Shown: positions 45,975 to 55,717, numbered from the stretch's first letter. The stretch is 64,000 nucleotides of DNA from Phreatobacter aquaticus (GCF_005160265.1 NZ_CP039865.1:954828-1018827), one strand, 5' to 3'. Translations and numbers: made by a program. The notes: generated from the sequence alone by a model not told the origin.

Positions 45975-46703
45975 TCAGGCGCCAGCCGCACGCGCCTCTT
46001 CGATCAACCGGCGCGTCGCGGTCTCGATGTCGTGCTCGAGCCGCGCGGCGAAGTCCTCGGGAGGGAGCCCAGGTGGAATCGGGGGCAGGAACTCGACCAG
46101 CACCTTGCCAGGCCTACGGATGATCGAGCGGCGGCGCCAGAACAGCCCGGCATTGAGCGCGACAGGCTGACAGGGAACACCGAGCTCCGAATAGAGATGG
46201 GTCACGCCGAACTTGTAGTCGGGCGGCGCATCAACCGCGCGGCGCGTGCCTTCCGGAAAGATCATCACCTGATGGCCACGGGCCACGGCGCGCTTCGCGC
46301 CGTCGGTGATCGATGCCAATGCCACACCCTTCTTGCCGCGATCGACTGGAATCTGGTCGGCCTTCCAGATCAGCCAGCCGAACAGCGGCACATAGGCGAG
46401 TTCGCGCTTGTAGACATAGGCCGGACGGCGAAAATGCAGGAAGAAGGCGAACGTCTCCCAGGCCGACTGGTGCTTGGCCGCGACCAGGATCGGACCGTCC
46501 GGAATGTTCTGGGCACCCCGGAACTCATAGGTCGTGCCGCAGATGACCCTGAGTGCCCAGAGATTGCCGACCCCCCAGACCAGCCCGATGAACAGGATCG
46601 GCCGTGACGTTGGCCACAGCAGGAAGGGCAGGATCACCACCATCAGCAGCAGCGTCCAGAGGTAGAAAAAGAGGTTGTAGACGAGCGAACGCAACAACAG
46701 CAT
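45975..46703 (-). CDS. plsC: 1-acyl-sn-glycerol-3-phosphate acyltransferase
   Basis: 242 residues. Two N-terminal membrane helices (5-30 and 35-50). The acyltransferase block I reads KHQSAWE (HX4E variant usual in rhizobia), block II YVYKRELAYVPLFGWLIWK, block III FPEGTRRA. It makes phosphatidic acid for phospholipid synthesis at the inner membrane. It follows a YdcF-like gene by 30 bp and converges on uvrC with four bases between stops. Confidence 0.93.
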   Translation of the reverse strand: MLLLRSLVYNLFFYLWTLLLMVVILPFLLWPTSRPILFIGLVWGVGNLWALRVICGTTYEFRGAQNIPDGPILVAAKHQSAWETFAFFLHFRRPAYVYKRELAYVPLFGWLIWKADQIPVDRGKKGVALASITDGAKRAVARGHQVMIFPEGTRRAVDAPPDYKFGVTHLYSELGVPCQPVALNAGLFWRRRSIIRRPGKVLVEFLPPIPPGLPPEDFAARLEHDIETATRRLIEEARAAGA

Positions 46704-46733
46704 CAGGCGGTTTCCCCCCGCCTTGGCCGGCGG

Positions 46734-47444
46734 TTATCGTGAGGCCGAGCGCACGGGGCGCAGGTCAGCCGTTGGCGGGTCGAGCCGTAACCGTACGGCA
46801 GCCAGCAGATATTTGGCATATTCGAAGCTGAGAATCTTCAGGCTTGGAATGTCTTTCCACCAGGCAGTGGTCTTCACCGCGCCACTCGGTACGGGATAGG
46901 CGACCAACTGGACATCGGGCAGGACGCGCTGCAGTTCCAGCATGGTGCGCGGCATGTGATAGCCCGACGTCACGACCAATACCGACTTGAAGGCATGAAG
47001 CCTGACCCAGCGGGCGGTTTCCATGGCGTTGCCGACCGTATTCAGAGCCCGGTGATCGAGATCGATACAGCACCGCATCATCGCAGCGGCGGCCGGTACG
47101 ACGCGGGCGATCTCCCGCTCACCGACCATGGGATTGACCCCGCTGATGAGCAGGCGCCGGCCATGGCCGGTGCCAAGCAGCCCGACGGCATCGGAAATCC
47201 GCGACGATCCCCCGGTCATGGCCACAATGGCCTCGGTTTGCAAACCGGCCAGGTCCGGGCCTCTTGTCGCGGACCGGGCAAAGATCGGAAAGCCCGCGGC
47301 GAGACCAACGGCAGAGGCGGTGAGCAGCAGCATGATGGAGCGAAGCCGCCAGCGCGCCCGCCTCGGTTGACCGGCGGCGGGAGGGTGATCGGGCGCCACG
47401 CCGAGGGTGGCGGATGTGCGCGGCAGCGACATTGGGCTGATCAT
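46734..47444 (-). CDS. YdcF/SanA-like (DUF218) membrane-anchored protein
   Basis: 236 residues. One N-terminal membrane helix (about 36-55), then the DUF218 fold: IVAMTGGSSRISDAVGLL, RRLLISGVNP, NTVGNAMETARWVRLH and VLVVTSGYHMPRTMLEL. This family is linked to cell-envelope precursor handling (ElyC, SanA), though its reaction is not settled. It sits upstream of plsC. In many rhizobia this pair directly follows ftsE-ftsX; here they are 30 kb apart. Confidence 0.88.
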   Translation of the reverse strand: MISPMSLPRTSATLGVAPDHPPAAGQPRRARWRLRSIMLLLTASAVGLAAGFPIFARSATRGPDLAGLQTEAIVAMTGGSSRISDAVGLLGTGHGRRLLISGVNPMVGEREIARVVPAAAAMMRCCIDLDHRALNTVGNAMETARWVRLHAFKSVLVVTSGYHMPRTMLELQRVLPDVQLVAYPVPSGAVKTTAWWKDIPSLKILSFEYAKYLLAAVRLRLDPPTADLRPVRSASR

Positions 47445-47588
47445 AGCATCGAATGAGGCGGTGACGAGACAGGACTGCGGCGGGCAGCCATGGTGCTTGC
47501 CGGGGTCTTAACGATCAGCCCTCGGGCAAAGGGCGGAGATTGACCGGCAGCCTCACGGCTGGTGTGGTCGCACCCGGAGGATCCCCCT

Positions 47589-48563
47589 ATGAAAGCCGTG
47601 CTCTGCAAGACGTTCGGGCCACCCGAGTCCCTGGTCATCGAGGAAATGCCCGATCCAGTGGCCGGTCCCGGCGAGGTCGTTGTCGCCGTGACCGCCGTCG
47701 GCCTCAACTTCTTCGACAATCTGGTCATCAAGAACATGTACCAGATCAAGCCGCCCATGCCCTTCTCGCCCTGCTCGGAATTCGCCGGCCGCGTGGCGAG
47801 CCTCGGTGAGGGGGTGACGCGTTTCAAGGTCGGCGACCGGGTCGCCGGCAATGTGCCCTTCGGCGCGGCCCGCACCCATCTGGTCGCCAAGGCGGCCATG
47901 CTCGCGCCGATCCCCTCGGCGCTGACCGACGACCAGGCCGCAGGCCTGGTGATCACCTATGGTACGACCATCCACGCGCTCAAGGACCGCGCGAAGCTGC
48001 AGCCCGGCGAGACGCTGGCCGTTCTGGGTGCCGCGGGTGGTGTCGGTCTCGCCGCCATCGAGCTCGGCAAGGCCATGGGCGCCCGGGTGATTGCCTGCGC
48101 CTCCTCGCCCGAGAAACTCGCCTTCTGCAAGGCGCATGGCGCCGACGAGGTGATCGACTACTCGAAGGAAGACCTGAAGGAGCGCCTGCGTGCGCTGACC
48201 GACGGCAAGGGCGTCGATGTCGTCTATGATCCTGTCGGCGACAAATATGCCGAGCCTGCGATCCGGGCGCTCGCGTGGGAAGGTCGCTATCTGGTGATCG
48301 GCTTTGCCGGCGGCGAGATCCCGAAGATTCCGCTCAACCTGACGCTGCTCAAGAGTTCGGACATCCGCGGCGTATTCTGGGGCGAATATGCCCGCCGCAA
48401 TCCGGAAGCCAATGCCGCCAATCTGGCCGAAGTGGCCCGCCTGACGGCGGAGGGCAAGCTCTCGCTCCACGTCCACGCGACCTATCCGCTGGAACGGATC
48501 GCCGATGGCCTCAACGAGCTGCTGACCCGCAAGGCCCAGGGCAAGGTGATCCTGAAGCCCTGA
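47589..48563 (+). CDS. NADPH:quinone oxidoreductase-like zinc-independent MDR protein
   Basis: 324 residues from the ATG at 47589 after GGAGG. GroES-like N-terminal domain (MKAVLCKTFGPPESLVIEEM, GDRVAGNV) and Rossmann domain with LAVLGAAGGVGLAAIELGKAMGARVIACASSPEK. The catalytic-zinc ligands of alcohol dehydrogenases are missing, so it belongs to the quinone oxidoreductase/enoyl reductase branch. It reduces quinones or enones with NADPH. Single-gene unit as far as can be seen. Confidence 0.9.
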   Translation: MKAVLCKTFGPPESLVIEEMPDPVAGPGEVVVAVTAVGLNFFDNLVIKNMYQIKPPMPFSPCSEFAGRVASLGEGVTRFKVGDRVAGNVPFGAARTHLVAKAAMLAPIPSALTDDQAAGLVITYGTTIHALKDRAKLQPGETLAVLGAAGGVGLAAIELGKAMGARVIACASSPEKLAFCKAHGADEVIDYSKEDLKERLRALTDGKGVDVVYDPVGDKYAEPAIRALAWEGRYLVIGFAGGEIPKIPLNLTLLKSSDIRGVFWGEYARRNPEANAANLAEVARLTAEGKLSLHVHATYPLERIADGLNELLTRKAQGKVILKP

Positions 48564-48581
48564 GGTCCGCCCGGAACCGGA

Positions 48582-48983
48582 TCAGCCGGCGATGGCAGAT
48601 ACGGTTGCCGGCGACATCAGGTCGGCTTCGGCGTCTGCGCGATCCCGTTCGGTCTCGGCGATCAGATGGACATGGACTTCGTCGGCCTTCTTCATCTGGG
48701 CAAGCCGCGCGAGAGCGCGCGGCGACGCCGGCGACCGTCCAGCCCAGACAGCGACGCGCACGTCACCCTCGCGGCGCGCCAGCACGATGATCGCGCCCTC
48801 ATAGGCAGGGGCCTCACCCGCTTCATAGACCGTTGTCAGATAGCGCCGGCCCGAAATGCCGCGCCAGCCATGGAAGCGCGAGCGGATTCCGGCGGCGGCC
48901 AGTGCCTGCGGCTGGCCTGCGTCAAAGGCATGGATGATTCGGCGCGTGTTCATGAGAACATAATGAGAACTTTCGAGAGCCAT
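48582..48983 (-). CDS. Small conserved-looking cytoplasmic protein (hypothetical)
   Basis: 133 residues from the ATG at 48983 (a TTG at 48989 is also in frame). No signal or membrane segment; composition and codon use match neighbouring genes. The central part (GRRYLTTVYEAGEAPAYEGAIIVLARREGDVRVAVWAGRS) has a beta-rich pattern and the last third is helical and acidic. Not recognised. It converges with the quinone oxidoreductase gene and is the last gene downstream of ggt on its strand only in position, with ggt reading away from it. Confidence 0.6.
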   Translation of the reverse strand: MALESSHYVLMNTRRIIHAFDAGQPQALAAAGIRSRFHGWRGISGRRYLTTVYEAGEAPAYEGAIIVLARREGDVRVAVWAGRSPASPRALARLAQMKKADEVHVHLIAETERDRADAEADLMSPATVSAIAG

Positions 48984-49013
48984 GGTCAAGCGTGACCTAC
49001 CCCCGGAACAATC

Positions 49014-50789
49014 CTAATGCCCCACCGCCAGGGTCCCGCGCTGGCGCGGATCGGCAGCGCCGGTCCAGCCCTCGGCGGTGGCCAGAATGGCGTTCACATT
49101 GCCGAAGGCCGGACGCGGCATGATCCGGTGGCCGCGTGCTGCCAAGAGCCGCAGCGTATCCACCGACACACCCTGCTCGACGTCGATTGCGTCCGGCAGC
49201 CATTGGTGATGGATCCGCGGCGCGGCCACCGCCTCGGCGATGTTCATGCCGTGATCCACGACATTGAGGATCGTCTGCAATGTGATCGTGATGATGCGGC
49301 TGCCGCCCGGCGATCCCGTGACCATGGCCACCTTGCCGTCGCGAAACAGGATCGTCGGCGTCATCGAGGAGAGCGGCCGCTTGCCCGGTCCCGGCAGGTT
49401 GGCGGAACCCTGCACCAACCCAAACGCATTGGATGCCCCCGCCTTGGCAGCGAAATCGTCCATCTCGTTGTTCAGGATGATGCCGGTGCCGTCCGCGACC
49501 AGCCCGAGGCCATAGGAGAAGTTGAGCGTGTAGGTATTGGCGACCGCATTGCCGAAGCGGTCGACCACGGAGAAGTGGGTCGTCTGCTCGCCCTCATAGG
49601 GCGCCGGATCGCCCGGGCGGATATCGACGGAGGGCCGGGCCCGATCAGGGTTGATCGAGGGCCGGAGCGCAGCCGCATAGGCGCGGGACGTCAGACCGGC
49701 CACCGGGACCTGCACGCTGTCGGGATCGCCGAGATAGCGGGCACGGTCGGCATAGGCGAGTTTCATCGCCTCAACCATCAGGTGGATCGACTCGGCGCTG
49801 TTGTGGCCCCGGCTGCCGAGATCCATCGGCTCCAGCAGGTTGAGGAGCTGGACCAGATGGACGCCACCCGATGAGGGCGGCGGCATGGAGGCAATTTCGT
49901 AGCCCTTGTAGCGGCCCCGCACGACCTCGCGGATCACCGGCCGGTAGCCGCTGAGATCGGCGGCGGTCATGATGCCGCCATGGGCGGCAAGTGCGGCCAC
50001 GATCCGCTCGGCGGTGGCCCCGTCATAGAAGCCGGCGGGTCCGCGCTGGGCGACCGCCTCCAGCGATCGCGCCAGGTCCGCCTGGACAAGCGTTTCGCCA
50101 CGGCGAGGCGCGCTGCCGTCGGGCTTCAGGAAGATGCGCTGCGAGGCAGGAAACCGTTGGAAGCGCGGGGCGGCGCGGGGAAGGCTGTCGGCGAGGTCCT
50201 CGTCGACGACGATACCCTCGCGAGCAAGCGTGATGGCCGGCTGGATCAGCTGGGCCAGTGTGAAGCGGCCCGAGCCATAGCGCTTGTGGGCCTCGGCGAG
50301 CCCCGCGACCGTGCCCGGCACGCCGGCCGCCAGTCCGGAATCGCGCGACAATCTCGGGTCAGGCTCGCCATTGGGCCCAAGGAACATGGTCGGGGTGGAG
50401 GCCGCCGGCGCGGTCTCGCGATAGTCGATGGCAACCGTCCTGTTACCTTCCGCGAGATGGACAAGCATGAACCCGCCGCCGCCGATATTGCCGGCGCGCG
50501 GCAGCGTGACCGCCAGCGCGAAGCCGACCGCAACCGCGGCGTCCACCGCATTGCCCCCGCGTTCCAGCACCTGCACACCGATGCGCGAGGCCTTCGCCTC
50601 CTGGCTCGCCACCATGCCGTTCGGCGCGATCACCGGAAGGGTGCGCGCCGCATCCGAGATGATCGGCCACTGAGCCGGTGGCTGCGGCGCCGGCTGGGCC
50701 AGTGCCGCATGGCACGCCAGGGCAAGCGCTGCGGCCAACGCCGGCAGCCGCGCAATGTGGCGGCGGCAAATCTCGATCTGGTAGCCCAT
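49014..50789 (-). CDS. ggt: Gamma-glutamyltransferase
   Basis: 591 residues from the ATG at 50789 (GAGG upstream; an ATG at 50813 is the alternative). Signal peptide ends at AALAQ. The Ntn-hydrolase precursor is cleaved before the Thr of TTHFSVVD near residue 403, giving the small subunit; the glutamate-binding Arg is in IDYRETAP, and the PGSGG-like loop is GSPGGSRII. It cleaves glutathione and other gamma-glutamyl compounds in the periplasm. No missing motif. Confidence 0.94.
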   Translation of the reverse strand: MGYQIEICRRHIARLPALAAALALACHAALAQPAPQPPAQWPIISDAARTLPVIAPNGMVASQEAKASRIGVQVLERGGNAVDAAVAVGFALAVTLPRAGNIGGGGFMLVHLAEGNRTVAIDYRETAPAASTPTMFLGPNGEPDPRLSRDSGLAAGVPGTVAGLAEAHKRYGSGRFTLAQLIQPAITLAREGIVVDEDLADSLPRAAPRFQRFPASQRIFLKPDGSAPRRGETLVQADLARSLEAVAQRGPAGFYDGATAERIVAALAAHGGIMTAADLSGYRPVIREVVRGRYKGYEIASMPPPSSGGVHLVQLLNLLEPMDLGSRGHNSAESIHLMVEAMKLAYADRARYLGDPDSVQVPVAGLTSRAYAAALRPSINPDRARPSVDIRPGDPAPYEGEQTTHFSVVDRFGNAVANTYTLNFSYGLGLVADGTGIILNNEMDDFAAKAGASNAFGLVQGSANLPGPGKRPLSSMTPTILFRDGKVAMVTGSPGGSRIITITLQTILNVVDHGMNIAEAVAAPRIHHQWLPDAIDVEQGVSVDTLRLLAARGHRIMPRPAFGNVNAILATAEGWTGAADPRQRGTLAVGH

Positions 50790-50917
50790 CGCTGCGATCC
50801 TCGTTCGTCGCATGGCCGGTCGCCCGAATGGCCCCTCTTGGCAAGCCGCCGGCAAAAGCCATGATGCGCGACCTTCGCACGCTCTGGCGCGCGAATCACC
50901 ACATGCGCGAGACAACC

Positions 50918-51481
50918 ATGGCCGCCCCTGATCGCCTGCCGCCCATTTCGCCCGCGGACTACACGCCCGAGCAGGAAGAGGCCGCGGCCGACTTCCGCCG
51001 GCGCCGCGGCGTCGAGCCGTTCGGCCCCTATGCCCCGCTCATGCGGTCGCCCAAGGTGATGATCGATGTCGAGGCACTCGGACGACGCCTGCGCTACGGC
51101 TCGTGCCTGCCGGAAGACCTCAAGGAACTGGCGATCTGCCAGGTCGCTCGGTCCTATTCGCAGCAGTTCGAATGGTCCGTCCACGCCATGGAGGCAGAGA
51201 AGGCCGGCGTCCCGAAGCCTCTGCTAGCGGCCCTTGCCGATGGCCGCCGTCCCGACGACATGACCGCCGATGAGGCCCTCATCTACGATTGCGTGGCCGA
51301 GCTCCTGTCCACCAAGCGCTGGTCTGACACGACCTATGCGCGCGTCGTCGCCCGCCACGGCGAACAGGGCGCGGTCGAGATTCCGACCCTGATCGGCATC
51401 TATTCCCTGCTGGCCCTGGTGCTCAATGTCGGCCGCACGCCAGCCGACGGCGCGGAAGGCCTTGCTCGTTGGCCCGAATAG
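50918..51481 (+). CDS. Carboxymuconolactone-decarboxylase-family protein
   Basis: 187 residues from the ATG at 50918; in-frame ATGs at 50858 and 50903 are possible. The family block is LPEDLKELAICQVARSYSQQFEWSVHAMEAEKAGVP, with Glu and His in the active-site positions. The CxxC of AhpD peroxidases is absent, so a lactone decarboxylase-like or unassigned role is more likely than peroxidase. Divergent from ggt. Confidence 0.85.
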   Translation: MAAPDRLPPISPADYTPEQEEAAADFRRRRGVEPFGPYAPLMRSPKVMIDVEALGRRLRYGSCLPEDLKELAICQVARSYSQQFEWSVHAMEAEKAGVPKPLLAALADGRRPDDMTADEALIYDCVAELLSTKRWSDTTYARVVARHGEQGAVEIPTLIGIYSLLALVLNVGRTPADGAEGLARWPE

Positions 51482-51591
51482 GGCCAAGGCGAGGGGGACG
51501 AGGCGGCGCCTCCTCGACTGGTGCCATCAACGTCCTCACCCCGCCGGACCGCTAGCATTGCTGGCCGGCCTATTCTCGATAGGGTCACTCC

Positions 51592-52989
51592 ATGCAATCC
51601 CCCGTGCTGGATACTGACGAAGCCCCTGCCGCGCCGGCCCCGCGATCGGCCATTGCCGGCTGGGTGCTGTTCGACTGGGCAGCTCAGCCCTATTTCACCC
51701 TCATCAACACCTTCGTCTACGCGCCGTTCTTTGCCAGCGCCGTCGCGGCCAATCCGGTCGAGGGCCAGGCCATGTGGGGGTTCGCCACCGCAACAGCCGG
51801 TGTCGCCATCGCCCTGCTCTCGCCGATCCTCGGGGCGATCGCCGACGCCGCCGGCCGCCGCAAGCCGTGGATCGCCTTCTTCGGCCTGTTCCTGGTGGCG
51901 GGCGCGACGCTGCTGTGGTTCGGACGGCCCGGCGCACCCGACACTGTCGCCATCGTGCTGATCGCCTTCGTGCTGGCGACCATCGGGGCGGAATTCGCCA
52001 CCGTCTTCAACAATTCCATGATGCCCAATCTGGTGCCACCCGAGCGGATGGGCCGACTGTCCGGCCTCGGCTGGGCGATCGGCTATGTCGGCGGCATGGT
52101 CTCGCTCATCCTGATGCTTGGCTTCCTGGTGGCAAGCCCCGAGACCGGCAAGACGCTGCTCGGCTTCACGCCACTGTTCGGCCTCGATCCGCTTGGCCGC
52201 GAGGGCGACCGGGCCGCCGGCCCGCTGACCGCGCTGTGGTTCATCGCCTTCGTGATCCCGCTGTTCCTGTTTACGCCCGACGCACCGGCCCGGATGCCGC
52301 TGAAACAGGCCGCCAGAACCGGCATCCACAATCTCGTCGCGACGCTGCGCGAGGTCCGCCAGTACCGGAACGTCATGGCCTTCCTGATCGCCAACATGAT
52401 CTACATGGACGGCCTGATCGCCCTGTTCGCACTCGGCGGCATCTATGCGGCAGGCGTGTTCGGATGGACGACGATCGAGATCGGCCTGTTCGGCATGCTG
52501 TTGACCATCACCGGCACGGCCGGCGCGCTCTATGGCGGCAGGCTCGACGATCTCATCGGCTCCAAACCGGTGATCCTTGGCTCCATCGCCTTCCTGACGC
52601 TTGCGACCTTCGCGATCCTGCTGATCGGGCCGGGCCACATCTTCTTCATCTTCGAGACGGCCAAGCCGATGCCGGGCGACGGCCTGTTCGCGACCGGGCC
52701 CGAGCGCGTCTATCTGCTGCTCGGCGGCGTGATGGGGGCGGCGGCCGGGCCGCTGCAGGCCGCCTCGCGCTCCCTGCTGGTGCGGCTCGCCCCGCGCGAC
52801 CAGATCGGCCAGTTCTTCGGGCTGTTCGCACTGTCCGGCAAGGTGACGGCCTTTGTCGGCCCGTTCGTGTCCAGCGTCGTCACGCTCTGGCTCAACGATC
52901 AGCGCGCCGGCCTCGGCGTGCTGCTGGTCATGTTCTGCATCGGCGCGACTATCCTGAGCCAGGTCAGGACGACGGAGCCGACAGCTTGA
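51592..52989 (+). CDS. MFS transporter of the UMF1 (Atg22-like) family
   Basis: 465 residues with about 12 membrane helices. The opening GWVLFDWAAQPYFTLINTFVYAPFFAS and SPILGAIADAAGRRKPWIAFFG are UMF1 hallmarks; later FNNSMMPNLVPPERMGRLSGLGWAIGYVGG and SRSLLVRLAPRDQIGQFFGLFALSGKVTAFVGP. Relatives export amino acids from vacuoles or act as uncharacterised bacterial effluxers. Substrate unknown. Confidence 0.9.
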   Translation: MQSPVLDTDEAPAAPAPRSAIAGWVLFDWAAQPYFTLINTFVYAPFFASAVAANPVEGQAMWGFATATAGVAIALLSPILGAIADAAGRRKPWIAFFGLFLVAGATLLWFGRPGAPDTVAIVLIAFVLATIGAEFATVFNNSMMPNLVPPERMGRLSGLGWAIGYVGGMVSLILMLGFLVASPETGKTLLGFTPLFGLDPLGREGDRAAGPLTALWFIAFVIPLFLFTPDAPARMPLKQAARTGIHNLVATLREVRQYRNVMAFLIANMIYMDGLIALFALGGIYAAGVFGWTTIEIGLFGMLLTITGTAGALYGGRLDDLIGSKPVILGSIAFLTLATFAILLIGPGHIFFIFETAKPMPGDGLFATGPERVYLLLGGVMGAAAGPLQAASRSLLVRLAPRDQIGQFFGLFALSGKVTAFVGPFVSSVVTLWLNDQRAGLGVLLVMFCIGATILSQVRTTEPTA

Positions 52990-52995
52990 GACCGA

Positions 52996-53757
52996 TCAGG
53001 TCTTCAGCCGATAGCCGGTCTTGAAGATCCAGGCGACCACGGCAATGCAGGCGCCGAGAAAGACCAGCGTCATGGCAAGGCTGATGGCAATGTGGACATC
53101 GGCCCGTCCGTAGAAGCTCCAGCGGAAGCCGCTGATGAGATAGACGACCGGGTTGAACAGGCTGACCTTCTGCCAGAAGGGCGGAAGCATGCTGATCGAG
53201 TAGAAACTGCCCCCGAGGAACGTCAGCGGCGTGACGACGAGCAGCGGAATGAGCTGTAGCTTCTCGAATCCATCGGCCCAGATGCCGATGATGAAGCCGA
53301 ACAGGCTGAAGGTGACCGCCGTCAGCACCAGGAAGACCAGCATCCAGACCGGATGCTCGATCCTGAGCGGCACGAACAGCGCGGCTGTCGCCAGGATGAT
53401 CAGCCCGAGAATGATCGACTTGGTGGCGGCAGCCCCGACATAGCTGATTGCGATCTCCAGATAGGACACCGGCGCCGACAACAATTCGTAGATCGTGCCG
53501 GTGAACTTGGGGAAATAGATGCCGAACGACGCGTTGGCGATGCTCTGCGTCAGAAGCGACAGCATGATCATGCCGGGCACGATGAAGGCGCCATAGGGAA
53601 CACCGTCGATCTCGGTCATGTGCGAGCCGATGGCGGCGCCAAACACCACGAAATACAGCGAGGTCGAGAGCACCGGCGAGATGATGCTCTGCATTAGCGT
53701 GCGCCAGGTGCGCGCCATCTCGAAACCGTAGATCGCCTGGACTGCGGTGATGTTCAT
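52996..53757 (-). CDS. ABC-2 type transporter permease
   Basis: 253 residues, six helices. [45 protein letters not shown] and [34 protein letters not shown] are the typical ABC-2/NodJ-YadH blocks. It pairs with the ATPase whose stop overlaps this ATG (ATGA), forming an exporter for a lipid, polysaccharide or drug-like compound. Confidence 0.92.
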   Translation of the reverse strand: MNITAVQAIYGFEMARTWRTLMQSIISPVLSTSLYFVVFGAAIGSHMTEIDGVPYGAFIVPGMIMLSLLTQSIANASFGIYFPKFTGTIYELLSAPVSYLEIAISYVGAAATKSIILGLIILATAALFVPLRIEHPVWMLVFLVLTAVTFSLFGFIIGIWADGFEKLQLIPLLVVTPLTFLGGSFYSISMLPPFWQKVSLFNPVVYLISGFRWSFYGRADVHIAISLAMTLVFLGACIAVVAWIFKTGYRLKT

Positions 53758-54680
53758 CGGCGGGTGCTCACAAGATCGACGAAAATGTCCTCAAGGGAGC
53801 TCTGCCTGGTGCTGAGGTCCTTGAACCGGATGTTGAGGTCGCCGAGATCCTGCAACAGCGCGGTGATGCCGGTACGCTCGCCGCGGGTGTCGTAGCTATA
53901 GGTAAGCTCGGTGCCGTCGGCCGACAGCTCCAACTTGTAGGCCGCAAGTTCCGGCGGGAGCGCCGGCAGGGCGGCCTGCAGCTGCAGGGTCAGCTGCTTG
54001 CGGCCGAGCTTGCGCATCAGTTCGGCCTTCTCCTCAACGAGGATCAGTTCGCCGCCACTGATCACGCCGATCCGGTCGGCCATGTCCTCGGCTTCCTCGA
54101 TGTAGTGCGTCGTCAGGATGATGGTGACACCCGTGGCGCGCAGCCCACGCACCATCTCCCACATGTCGCGGCGCAACTCGACATCGACGCCGGCGGTTGG
54201 CTCATCGAGGAACAGGATGTCGGGCTCGTGTGACAGCGCCTTGGCGATCATCACCCGGCGCTTCATGCCGCCCGACAGCGTCATGATCTTGCTGTCCTTC
54301 TTGTCCCACAGGGACAGGTCGCGCAGCACCTTCTCGATATGGGCGGGGTTGGCCCGCTTGCCGAACAGGCCCCGGCTGAATGTGACCGTCGCCCAGACGC
54401 TCTCGAAGGAATCGGTGTGCAGTTCCTGCGGCACCAGTCCGATCTTCGAGCGTGCGGCACGATAGTCGGCGACAATGTCGTGGCCATCGGCGGTCACAGT
54501 GCCGGTCGAGGCGTTGACGATGCCGCAGATGATGCTGATCAGCGTCGTCTTGCCAGCACCATTGGGGCCGAGCAGGGCAAAGATTTCGCCTCGGCGGATG
54601 TCGAGGTCGACGCCCTTGAGGGCCTGGAACCCGGACGCATAGGTCTTGGAGAGATTGGATATCGAGATGATGGGCTGCAT
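53754..54680 (-). CDS. ABC-2 type transporter ATP-binding protein
   Basis: 308 residues. Walker [11 protein letters not shown]-loop [20 protein letters not shown], signature LSGGMKRR, Walker [19 protein letters not shown]-loop [16 protein letters not shown]-terminal regulatory part (from about 225) includes [12 protein letters not shown]-like [13 protein letters not shown]. The gene is divergent from the small P-loop kinase, and the palindrome at 54749-54762 lies in the gap. Confidence 0.93.
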   Translation of the reverse strand: MQPIISISNLSKTYASGFQALKGVDLDIRRGEIFALLGPNGAGKTTLISIICGIVNASTGTVTADGHDIVADYRAARSKIGLVPQELHTDSFESVWATVTFSRGLFGKRANPAHIEKVLRDLSLWDKKDSKIMTLSGGMKRRVMIAKALSHEPDILFLDEPTAGVDVELRRDMWEMVRGLRATGVTIILTTHYIEEAEDMADRIGVISGGELILVEEKAELMRKLGRKQLTLQLQAALPALPPELAAYKLELSADGTELTYSYDTRGERTGITALLQDLGDLNIRFKDLSTRQSSLEDIFVDLVSTRR

Positions 54681-54748
54681 ACGCCCCTATATAGGGCGCC
54701 TGGCCGGATGCGCAGCACCACGCTGGCAGAATTGCCGCACCCTATCGA

Positions 54749-54762
54749 CAAAACATGTTTTG
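54749..54762. promoter_or_regulatory. 14-bp perfect palindrome in a divergent promoter gap
   Basis: CAAAACATGTTTTG is self-complementary and unusually AT-rich for this sequence. It lies between the ABC exporter operon (minus, ATG at 54680) and the kinase gene (plus, ATG at 54801), and TACAAT follows directly as a possible -10 box. A dimeric repressor site is the simplest reading. Confidence 0.5.
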
Positions 54763-54800
54763 CTACAATATCGTTGCCGGGCCCAAAGAAGACTGGACAC

Positions 54801-55238
54801 ATGCCCGGCGTTTCCCCCGACGCACATTCACCGCTCATTCTTGGAATTGCTGGACTGCCCGGAAGCGGCAAGTCGTGCCTTATCACGTCGGTTCTCGGCC
54901 ACGGCCGATCCATTCTCGACGACATCAACAACGACTGGGCCGACGGTATCGCGCGTGCTCGCGCCGCGCTGGGGGCCGCGCAGCCGCTCATTGTGTCCGA
55001 TATCATGTTCTGCCATGCGGGTTGGCGTCAGCGCCTGGCGGACGAACTTGGCCAGGCCGTCGACTGGACCTATTTCGCCAATGATCCCGTCCAGTGCGCG
55101 CGCAATTGCACCCGCCGCATCGCGGCCGGCGACGGGTCGCGAACGCTGACCCACGAACTCCGCATGATCGAGATCCTGTCAAAGATCTACCGGCCGGCAG
55201 GAGAGGTCAGGCCTGTCTACCGGCCGCCGGCTGGCTGA
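54801..55238 (+). CDS. Small P-loop kinase-like protein
   Basis: 145 residues. Walker A is GIAGLPGSGKSCL near 16-28 and a Walker-B-like strand is LIVSDIMFC. It continues HAGWRQRLADELGQAVDWTYFANDPVQCARNCTRRIAAGDGSRTL, the pattern of AAA_33/zeta-toxin-like nucleotide kinases where Asn-Asp-Pro and Arg contact the substrate. No partner antitoxin is seen. The ATG at 54801 lacks a clear Shine-Dalgarno. Substrate unknown. Confidence 0.78.
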   Translation: MPGVSPDAHSPLILGIAGLPGSGKSCLITSVLGHGRSILDDINNDWADGIARARAALGAAQPLIVSDIMFCHAGWRQRLADELGQAVDWTYFANDPVQCARNCTRRIAAGDGSRTLTHELRMIEILSKIYRPAGEVRPVYRPPAG

Positions 55239-55247
55239 TTGTCAGCC

Positions 55248-55634
55248 TCAGCTCCGCCCACCCCAGGGCGCCGTCTGAGGATAACCCGGCGCCGGTTGGG
55301 CCTGTGCCTGCGGCATCACCATCTCGACAAAGGCGGCCGTGCCGGTGACGCTGACCATCAGCATCGACTTGCCGAGGGTCTCATAGTCGATGTCGATCCC
55401 GACGATCGCATTGGCGCCGAGCCGCTGCGCTTCCGCGATCATTTCCTGGAACGCCGTGTTGCGCCCGTCGCGCAGCACCGTCTCGTAGGACCCGGCCCGG
55501 CCGCCGACGATGTCGCGGATTGAGGCGAAGAAGTCGCGGAAGATGTTGGCACCGAGGATCACCTCGCCGGTGACGATGCCCTGGTAGCGGATGATGCGGC
55601 CGCCCTCGATGGTCGGCGTCGTGGTCAGAAGCAT
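55248..55634 (-). CDS. YbjQ family protein (UPF0145)
   Basis: 128 residues with GAGGAGG before the ATG. Family signature: [44 protein letters not shown] and [20 protein letters not shown]. It forms a small alpha/beta oligomer of unknown role; some relatives are linked to metal or detergent stress. A Pro/Gln-rich tail of 20 residues follows the domain. It is convergent to the P-loop kinase. Confidence 0.93.
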   Translation of the reverse strand: MLLTTTPTIEGGRIIRYQGIVTGEVILGANIFRDFFASIRDIVGGRAGSYETVLRDGRNTAFQEMIAEAQRLGANAIVGIDIDYETLGKSMLMVSVTGTAAFVEMVMPQAQAQPAPGYPQTAPWGGRS

Positions 55635-55717
55635 GGAGTCCTCCTCAATGGCGACCGATTCTGCCGAACCAATGTATCGCTGATATGGCGCGACAACAGG
55701 GGGCCTGTGACGATCCG

